A stretch of DNA of 64,000 nucleotides. It comes from Hirudo medicinalis (Eukaryota; Annelida; Clitellata; Hirudinida; Hirudinidae). Positions 55,310-64,000 of the stretch are shown here, piece by piece. The stretch lies in the NCBI GenBank assembly GCA_011800805.1, contig MPNW01000075.1:173980-237979 (forward strand), given 5' to 3'. Made by a program: the position numbers and the translations under genes. The notes beneath the pieces are model-generated. The model was not told the DNA's origin, ran no database searches, and saw nothing but the letters and a program-made list of their open reading frames with translations. The stretch's first letter is position 1; each line of letters begins with the position of its first letter.

Positions 55310-55525
55310 AGGATGTGATTGCTCGATTGATTTCAATTGATTGACGTATTGGAACACCGATTGATTCAATTGATTGAAGTTTTGAAATATTGATTGACAT
55401 ATTGAAGCGTTGATTGATTCAAATTGATTGCAGTCTCGAATCTTTGATTGATTCAAATTGATTGAAGTCTTGAAAAATTGATTGATTCAAATTTATTGAC
55501 TTATTGAAGCGTTGATTGACGAGAC
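55310..55525 (+). repeat. Degenerate GATTGATTCAAATTGATTG repeat array
   Basis: About six diverged units built on TTGATTGATTCAAATTGATTG plus a variable AAGTCTTGAAAA-like part. Confidence 0.75.
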
Positions 55526-56283
55526 GACTGATTGATCGCGACTCGGTTTTAATCCTACAAATTGTCCAGAAAAGAAGAAAAAAGCGCAAACATGGCGCCA
55601 TCTTTCTTTTTTACGCGGTCGTCGCGAGTTGAGCAGAAGAGAATTTCCTGTCCTCCTAAATCATTGCTCTATTATTTACTTTGTTTTATATTGTTTCTTA
55701 TTATTATCATTGTTACTGATGTTATAAAATATTATTATTGTTATTATTATTATTATTGTTATTATGATTATTACTAATATTATTAAAAGTATTTTTATTG
55801 TTATTATTATTATTTCTTATTATTATTTATATTATTCTGATTTTCTCCTGCCTTTCTTTGTTTCTTTTCTACATCTGTAACTGCGCTCCTGGTTTATGTT
55901 CATGTCGAAAGACATACACCGCCATCTTGATCATGCCTTGTATGAATTTCTCATGCTTTTATTGTCTCACTACCTCTGCTTGTTAGACTCTGTGGATGTG
56001 TGTGTGTATGTGTGCATGTGTTTATGTGTGTATGTGTGGATGTTTGGATAGGGATTCACAATCTGTAATATTTCTGTGTACGTGTCTTGTATTTCTTGTG
56101 TGCGTGCAGTGAAGTTTGTATGTTTTATTCAGCTTCGTCATCGACAAATGAGTGGATCTCCGAATGTTTGTAAACATGTGAATGGGCATCGTTCGTTGCC
56201 ATGACTTCGAGGGATGAGAAATAATAGTAACATTAAGTGGAGTGCTTGTTAATGTCATGAATGGGATGGTTCCGGCTCCATCA

Positions 56284-56462
56284 TCGTTTCAACATCACGG
56301 ACATCGTCGTCATCGTCATCATCATCATCATCATCATCACCATCATCATCGTCATCATCATTACCATCATCATCGTCTTCATCGCCACCTTTGTCACCAT
56401 CATCGTCGTCATGTCCAAGTTGTGGTTGATGCTGTAGTGGTTGTTGTTGTTGTTGTTGTTGT
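56284..56462 (+). repeat. (ATC)n and (GTT)n microsatellites
   Basis: An array of CATCATC with CGT/CAC variants (56300-56410), followed by (GTT)n at 56438-56461. A matching (GATGAC)n array lies at 56583-56650. Confidence 0.85.
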
Positions 56463-57084
56463 TCTCAAGTCGTCATGGGAGCGCCGTGAAAAATTCCTTC
56501 AGCTCGAAACAACAACGCTACTCAGATTCTCGGACAAAATTTTAAATTCAAAAATTTAACGATTTTAATTTTTAAAGGAACGTGATGATGACGATGACGA
56601 CGACGACGATGATGGTGATGATCATGATGGTGATGATGATAATGATGACATCCGTCATCGCCTTACAAACCCTTCGAAGTCATCCCCAGACACTCACACC
56701 ATTTCCACTTTTACTGGGCCTTAATCCGTTGCTAGGCTTTGGACCAATCTTTTCGTAGATCCAATAACAACGCCTACAAGGAGCCTGATTGATTGGCCGA
56801 CCCTTGTGGTTGATTTGCATTCAGTGATTGATTTCCTTCTTGATTGATTCATTCCATCACTCTTCGAAGCACCCTTACAACCCTTGTATTTGAGGGAGCA
56901 TCCAACCGCCCCGCTGCCCTCACAGCCTTAGGGAGCGTTGCTAGGTTTCTGTTGTTGTGGTGCTCGTATTTTTGTTTTTATTGTTATTTTTATCACAATG
57001 ATTGTGTTATTATTAATTTAGTCATTATTATTACTGTAGTCATTATCATCGTTGCCGATTGTTTGTTGATACAATATTTGGTTT

Positions 57085-57115
<31 letters not shown>

Positions 57116-57352
57116 GTATTATACAATATAATAACATGCAACGTAATAGCATATAATATATAACATTATAATATAGAAAATATAATATTATATATAACAA
57201 TAATAATAATATTATTATAATATGTAATTATTATGTGTGCATGTGGATATAATATTATTATTATATATTATAATTATTATGTATAATATTATGTAGAATA
57301 AAATAATTATGTATGTATAATATTATATTATTTTATATTATAATTTTATTAT

Positions 57353-57856
57353 TATGGAATTTACACATTATTCCTCTCGGCTTTCCAGCCGATGAGGGAT
57401 GAATCCGGAGCACCACCAGTACTCTTAGTGATTCATCCAAACACTTTCTGTAAAATGTGGACAGTGCCCAACAAGGAGATTTTTTGAATCTCTGAAACCT
57501 TAGGACGTCCTGGTATCAACTCCACTGATTTCGTGAAGTCTTTTCTCAACGCTCCGAGTGCTACCGGGATAAATCTTGGGTTTCACATTCCACATCCGGT
57601 TAATTTCGATCTCCAATCCCTGTACTTGCTAATTTTTTCAGCTTCTTTAAGCAGGATGTTCTTATCATCAGGGACAGAAACGTCAATTAGCATACAAGTC
57701 TTGGATTTTCTGTCTTGGATGACAACGTCAGGTCTGTTGGCTAAGATTTTTCTGTCCGTGATTATTGAGTAGTCCCACAAGATGGTATTCTCGTTTGTAT
57801 TTACCACACTTCGGGGTGTGTGTCCATTTCATTAGTTGGAAACTTCACAACCAAGA
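57353..57856 (-). mobile_element. 5'-truncated LINE with PD-(D/E)xK-type C-terminal domain, copy 2
   Basis: Nearly identical to 1000-1505. The minus strand encodes [20 protein letters not shown], then RPDVVIQDRKSKTCMLIDVS and [20 protein letters not shown], with the PD...D pair of a restriction-like endonuclease. A frameshift follows near 57600. Similarity to copy 1 stops abruptly at about 57856 (5' truncation), and the 3' end runs into an (ATA/TAA)n-rich tract at 57085-57350. Confidence 0.8.
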
Positions 57857-60800
57857 TCACGGCATACTACCCAGTAGTAGTAGTGGTGGTAGTGGTGGTA
57901 GCGGCAATGGCAGCGGTAGCAATAGTAGTAGTGTTATCATGTCGTGAAACGTAACCCAAGATTTGATTTGATGGTTAAAAAGAATCAATAATCCTCATCA
58001 TTCCTCATCATCGAAGTTGTTGTTGTTGTTTACGTTTGCTGATCTGCTGAGTGCTGTTGCATCAGTCTCTAAGAGTTTGTTTTGAAATAATTTTGTGTAA
58101 TTTTTATAATTTTTGTAATTATTTTGATGATAAATAATAAAATAACATATTTATGAAACGGAGTCACTCAATTATTCAATGTAATCACTCCCTGTTAAGT
58201 CAAATTTCGTCGAAATATTTTAGTTCTGAAATTTCATCAAAATATTATTTATTCATTAAATATTATTTATTCGTTAAATATTATTTATTCATTAAAATAT
58301 TATTTATTCATAATTTCCTTCGTTATTCCCATGGTTAAAGTCTTCGGCTAATTTGCTCAGCCATCACACACTTGTTATTTACAATAATCAGTACGAATAA
58401 ATCCTAAATAAATTTCTAATTTATAAAAAATACAAATTATTATAATAAATATTTCTGAATCATCATCATCTTCATCATCTTCATCATGATTACGTAAAAG
58501 AAACCCTAATTTTATTAAACGACTAACACAAACGTCACGGATGACGTCATGTTCTCGCGAGCCAATGAGAATCTGCCACCTGTCTGACATGTGACCTCTT
58601 AAGCTCGACAGGAGTCTTATTGGGTTCGGACATAAAAAGTCACTCAACACTCCGCCGTCTGAATGCAGGTGCTCGCAATTCCTCCTCAACATCGCTCAAC
58701 TTCTGGCGCCGGCGTCCGTGACAGAAGGATGGCGCTGCTGTGGGACGTGATGCGCTCACTCGGGTTCGCTTTTTACGATCCGGGATGGTCGCACCGGCAG
58801 GGTGTAATTTGATTTCCACGGCCCTGTCTTAGACTTGCGCTAATGAAGATTGCACGCTACCCTTTCCGCCGATGATGGACTTTCATGGACGCCAGGGCTA
58901 CATTTCCGGGGCCTCCATAAACACCGAGGCGTTGGTTCTCCTGCCTCGTTCATATTGGGGATGTAATTGCTCCGGTTTATTAATGGAATCAATTTTGAAT
59001 GAATGAATGAATGGATGGCGGGATGGATGGATGGATGGATGGATGGATGGATGGATGAATGAATGAATGAATGAATGAATGAATGAATGAATGAACGAAC
59101 GAACGAACGAACGATGAATGAAGGAATAATTATTTTATAATAAGGAAATGAAGTAATGTTTCCAAATGATCTCCTTCATGATATCTATGCGACGACGACG
59201 TTAACGACGAATGTTGTTCCTGTGATCTTGTCGTTGTTTTGTTGAAGTTAAAACTTCCAAGATGTCGTCCAAGATAAAGAATTTATGAAACTAAAAAACT
59301 CATTGGTTGATTTTCATCGCTTTTCCACGATCAACTCAGCCCCATCTGAGACCATCGTGATGGTGATGATGACGATGATGACGACGGCGATGATGATGAT
59401 GTTTATCTTAATGGTTGATAATGATAATGATGTCGAATTGGCTGATTTTATTTCTTTGATTTATAATAATTTTAAGTAATCGAGCCACATTAAATTCGAT
59501 TGGAAATTCATCAAAAATTGTGATTTTTTTTCTTTCTTATTTGTTCTACCTGACAAACACGAGTCATCTCCAACGAATAAATATTTATTTAATACTTGGC
59601 TCTAGAACTCCACACGAATTATTGTTTTATTATCATTATTAAAAATAAATGCAATTTTATTCACCAAAACTCAAAACCTGAAGTCACCTGAGGCATGAGA
59701 ATGCATGCGAATGTAATTGTTTTAACATTGAATGTGGATCCGAAAATTTATTGGATTCCAATCCTAATGGCGTCCCCAACCAAAACGTACAGCCCTGGAC
59801 TTCACCTAAATTCAAATTTCAATACCTTTTTTTAGATTCCCGCTTTTATTTCTCTGAATTATTTTTTCCAATCCTCTCCTAATGGTTTCCGGCGGGTTGG
59901 AAGATAATTTTGATTTACTTGAAATCCGTTTTTAAAGTGTTTTCATCAGATACGTTGGAAATGAGGAAAACGAGGGATGGAATCAGTCTGTCTAATTCAG
60001 ACACGATTTGAATTTCAGAATTTTAAGATCAAAAGCTGTTTTTAAAAAGCGTAATTATTTTGAAATTATTATTTTTGAATTTCGATGAATAATTATGGTT
60101 TTATAATTTTAGTTTTATTAATATAGTTTTATGATTATAGTTTTTTAATTATTGTTTTATGTTTTCGAAATACTCCTTCATTTTATATAAATTCCAACGT
60201 TGAGGGATTTTTGAGATATGAAATTGATTTTTTGTTTTGGAAATGTCATCTTCAAAATTATTTTTTTTTGCATTTTCTATTAAGTCCACGATGACCACAA
60301 GCTAAAGATTATTTTCGTGTCATCTTAATTAAAATTAATTACTTTAAAATATTTTTTATTCACAATTCAAAAGCAAATCATTACAGGTTCATTAATATCA
60401 TAATTTCAATTCTTAAATAAATTTCAGTTTCAATATTACAATAATAATAATCTGAATACTCAAATAATTATATTTCTCACTGTTATTATAATCTGAATTC
60501 TGTTTCCCATGAGTATGAATGACTTGAAAGCCCAACACAACAACCCAGCACTGGCAGCGCAAAAATAGCAACAACAGCCAAAAGAACTCTGGATTTGCAC
60601 TCAGACAATTTTTTGCGCTTCGGGCGATCACCGCGCATGTCACGTCAATTTTTTGGAGTTTTTTTTTGTTACCAGGAAATTGCTTTAAGAGAAATTTGCA
60701 AATTTGTCGACGATTATTTGAAAAAAAGCTCGGAATTCTTGATTGATGGAGCAATTGTCTTCACGTTTGTGATGGAGTTTTCGATTGTGGATCTTCGGGA

Positions 60801-63800
60801 AATTCCGAGATTTTATCATCACTTTCGTTTTTATTTTATTCAAAATGTTTTTTTTTTGATGATCGCTTCCAATGATGAATGACTGTAATAAATATTAAAT
60901 AGCAGGCTCGAATAATATGATAATTACGATTCAAAATTACAATTAAGATTTTAAATTTTTAAAATAATTACATTATTAATCATGAAACGAATTAAGATGG
61001 CAAGTGGAAATGCTCTAAAATGGCTTCTCCTCGTGATGAAATTAAATCATTTTATGAACCCCTGAAAACGAGGCAAGGAAGCGATGACAGTGGCCATTGT
61101 TTTGCTATTTTTATGACATTTGGAAACAAACAAGCGAAAGCCTTTCCAGAAACACACCTGGCCCTCCTTGAACACCTTCATGAGCGGTTGATCCATCCTT
61201 CCATCCATCCATTCAGACTGTTGTCCATCTTGGTTCAACACAAACTCGGCATTCTAGTCTACAGTGTTGGTGAAAGGATGGGTGTTGCTGGTTGCATGCA
61301 ATCCATCTTATCGGCCACTTTTCCGGCTCCCGTAAATCCGTGGAACTGGAAAATTTATGCCCCGATTGGAAACCCCACCTTACATTTTGCAGATCCAGCC
61401 GTAAGATATTAACCGTCTGCACGCTGCTTTAAATTACGTCCTCCAGTTAGCGTCCATTACGTTTAATGAATAATTAATTCTTTGCAAATACTTCATACAA
61501 TGAATTTGTTACACGATGTGGAAATAGCGGGACACGTGTCACCTCGCATGTGAGCTTGTAATTGATTGGTTGGCACCATCTGAGAGAAGACATTACGTGA
61601 CATTTAATAAAATATCATTTCCTCTCGGACGTCGTGAGGAAGTGAAGGATTGAGGAAAGGAATGAAGATCTGAGATTTTGGAGTGAAGATTGAAATGTTG
61701 GAGTTGTTCACTTCAAAACATTTGGGCCATTTCATCCTAAGGGTATCTTGATAAAACCTTTCCTTTGATACCTCTGCACTCATTCTCATTCCTCTTCACT
61801 CATTCCTTTTGTTGTTGATTCTCCTGACACTGCACAAAGTCATCACTGAACGTGCCTTCTGGTCATCGGATGCAACCCTCGTAATCTGATTACATGCAGC
61901 ACCCTGAGGCATTTGAAATAATGGATTTTAATTTTCAGATTTTTTTTTGTTTCCAACTTAAGAATGATTTTTGTACTTGAGATAGGCACCTTGAAATCTT
62001 TTTTTCTCTCTCTGGAAGGAGAGGGCGTCTTGCTGAAAAAGTCGATCCATCTGTGAGCATCACAAGGAGGAGAAGCAGATGAAGGAATCGCAGATCGACC
62101 AGCATTTCTTAACTGGAAGAATTTGTAATTGTATTTCCAAACGATGAATTTACTTGTTTTCCAGTGCAAACGATAAAGGAGAATCTTTTGTTTCAAAACG
62201 AACTCGCGGATCCTCTTTCCTGCCTTTTGCCACGTGTTTGGACCTGTTGCGGGAGAATTTTGAGGAATTCTCAGCAAACGCTTTTGTCCTTTATTTTCGA
62301 ATTTTCGTCCCAAAACTCCTTTTGCTTATCACAGTGGATGGTTTGAAATGTGAAGACGAAGTTGAAACACTCACAGAAATGTGAATTTCAAAGTTGTCAT
62401 TTGTGGCTCTATTGGATGCAGTGATCCAAATGTTTGCAGTTTGTCTAAAAGATAATAAGTCAGTGGATAAAAAATTATTTATAAATCGAGAAAGTGTTAA
62501 CGATATGGAAACAAAGAAGCGAAGTTCTTGGCATTTCTTTTCCTCTGCTACCTGAGAGGGTAACTCGACATTCCCAAGGATGCAACGTGAACCTCTTTAA
62601 AGCATTTTCATTCATTCTGCCTCATTCAGTCTTCTTTGTGAACTGTCGAAGAAATTCATCTGAACCAAGAGTTGAACACTCACTTTCTCAAGAAGGTCAA
62701 ATTTATCTGAAATTCTCGGGAAAATTATCTCGAAGATAAAAACACCATTTACGACGAGGAAAATTAAATTGAATAAATAAATAAAACTCAGAAACCCAAA
62801 AAGGATCAAGGAGAATTAAAGCCATCAGACATTTTGATCGCATCGATGAAGAAGCGGAGACAGATTTTTTTCCCTCCTCCTCCTCCTCCTCCTCCTCAAT
62901 CAGGCGACATTAAGCAGCGAGTTCTTCTGACAAATCGCTTTTCCATTCATCCACTTGGAAACATATGACCAGGACGTCTGTGCTTTATGGAGGACCGTCC
63001 AATGTGTGACGTCCAACTCTGGATGACCTCAGACAGGACTATTCATAAGAGTCAGTCTCAAAGCACGATTTCAGTTGATTGATGGCAGGCCGTGCTTTGG
63101 AGAGACATGGATGTTTATTTGATATCGCATGAAATATTCACCATCATTGCATCATCGTTTCTCTGATTCTTTTCGGAGTTCATATTTTCCTTCTCCAGAT
63201 GGACTTTTCCAGGAGTTATGTCCTTACGATCCTCAAGGAAAAGCCACATTCATCAGAAACTCCAGTTCATCAATAATCCCGGCCTCTGCTTTCCTACTGT
63301 CGTAACTCTTTCCTTATCTTCGTCCTTCTAAGAAGTGGAGGACCTGGCAGAAATAGGTTCCCAAGTAAAATAAGTTATTTTACAGTTCTTGGTGAATTAA
63401 TATCTGAAAGTATTGAAATAAGAATGGCTACTTTTCCAGTTGGTGCAATCGACGCGGCCACGATGATGTAATATTTGATGTATTCTCTGAAAAATAATTT
63501 CACTTAAAACATTAAAATTCAATTGAAAAATATAATTTGTGTGGTCAAAAAATCGAACTTCACATTTATTTTAATTAATAAACAGTTAAATAGGAAGTAA
63601 TAAATTTAATTAAACCCACGATCAAACTTAACGACCTCGTCACTGAGAAAATAATGACAATAAAAATAAAAATCCCAAGAAATACAGGAACGACAAAAAT
63701 AACTATTCTGGAAACCCGTTGAGATGATCACTATAAAACAGTTTTCATTGCTTTGCTATTGCCGACCCCTCTATGGATGGCCAGGGGCTAACACCCCTTT

Positions 63801-64000
63801 GAGAAGTAGTCTCCTTCTCAGCTGCGATTTTCTTAAAGCAAAAAGATCCAATAATCTGGAAGGGTGGTCTGAGCATCAGCCATTTATGACTTTTTACGTT
63901 GAACCCCTTGTAATCCTGTGAGACCAGGGTCTCAATCGTGTGCGAGTATGACACCCTCGGGGAACCAGGAGATGGATGGGTGACTGGTGATTTCCCTGCA
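57857..64000. other. No gene seen; repeats and a GC-richer island
   Basis: Holds (GTGGTA)n-like sequence at about 57880-57930, (ATC)n at 58458-58487, a less AT-rich island at 58540-58960 with TGACGTCA at 58542, (GGAT)n/(GAAT)n at 58988-59115, (ATG)n at 59358-59402 and (TCC)n at 62873-62896. ORFs at 61020-61412, 61843-62313 and 62154-62384 lack a recognisable family or conserved motif and I do not call them genes. Confidence 0.45.
58988..59115 (+). repeat. (GAAT)n/(GGAT)n/(GAAC)n array
   Basis: Ordered blocks of GAAT, GGAT, GAAT and GAAC tetramers, a pattern made by successive point change and slippage within one array. Confidence 0.9.

Larger units (their letters stand above)
47191..57352. 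other. Probable intron of the Eph-like gene: repeats, no gene seen
   Basis: No exon that I can support, and the Eph ligand-binding exon expected next was not found. Holds the pentanucleotide array and minisatellites listed separately, a 40-N gap, (GGAT)n at 52165-52215, (ATC)n at 52495-52540, TGACGTCA at 54693, CACGTG at 53937 and 54680, and an ATCGAT cluster at 51730-51776. A minus-strand stretch at 47516-47764 is open for 83 codons and basic, but has no start, matching splice frame or recognisable family. Confidence 0.5.

Noticed and set aside
61020..61412. 130-codon plus-strand ORF
   Set aside because: Not low complexity but has no recognisable motif, no promoter or splice context, and an antisense ORF of similar length overlaps it.

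Overview
This is nuclear DNA from an invertebrate animal. Coding exons are short and bounded by GT-AG introns, the background is AT-rich, there are animal-type transposable elements (two LINE families, a Tc1/mariner element, a palindromic MITE, a tRNA-derived SINE), and the genes belong to animal or general eukaryotic families. I cannot place the species.

The first 32.7 kb is gene-dense and holds six spliced genes that I could rebuild exon by exon with consistent splice phase: a phosducin-like protein (PDCL/PhLP1, minus, 219-4031), the Apollo/SNM1B nuclease DCLRE1B (plus, 4288-5692), a TTF1/Reb1-type Myb-domain protein (minus, 6158-9853), COG1 of the conserved oligomeric Golgi complex (plus, 27 exons, 10404-23825), a compact ZFR/ILF3-type DZF-domain protein (minus, 24411-27799) and an ING4/ING5 PHD-finger protein (minus, 28591-32651). 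They alternate as head-to-head pairs (PDCL/Apollo, 256 bp apart; TTF1/COG1, 550 bp apart) and tail-to-tail pairs (Apollo/TTF1, COG1/DZF). They are housekeeping genes with unrelated jobs: G-beta folding, telomere end processing, rDNA transcription termination, Golgi tethering, RNA binding and histone-mark reading. Most transposable elements of this part sit in their introns.

From about 33 kb to the end no complete gene is visible. The one supported coding signal is a signal-peptide exon (37315-37393) downstream of a TATA box, and a 65-base exon (47126-47190) joined in phase. The joined protein resembles the start of an Eph receptor ectodomain. If so, most of the second half is long introns of a developmentally regulated gene. 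This part is saturated with tri-, tetra- and pentanucleotide microsatellites and several minisatellites, plus a second truncated copy of the LINE found at 0.9-2.5 kb. It also has scattered TGACGTCA and ATCGAT motifs that could be regulatory.

The most unusual items are an unidentified reading frame directly upstream of a broken Tc1 transposase, a LINE nested in that same transposase with a target duplication, a Cys4 tail on Apollo, and a TTF1-like protein with its basic low-complexity region at the C-terminal rather than N-terminal end.
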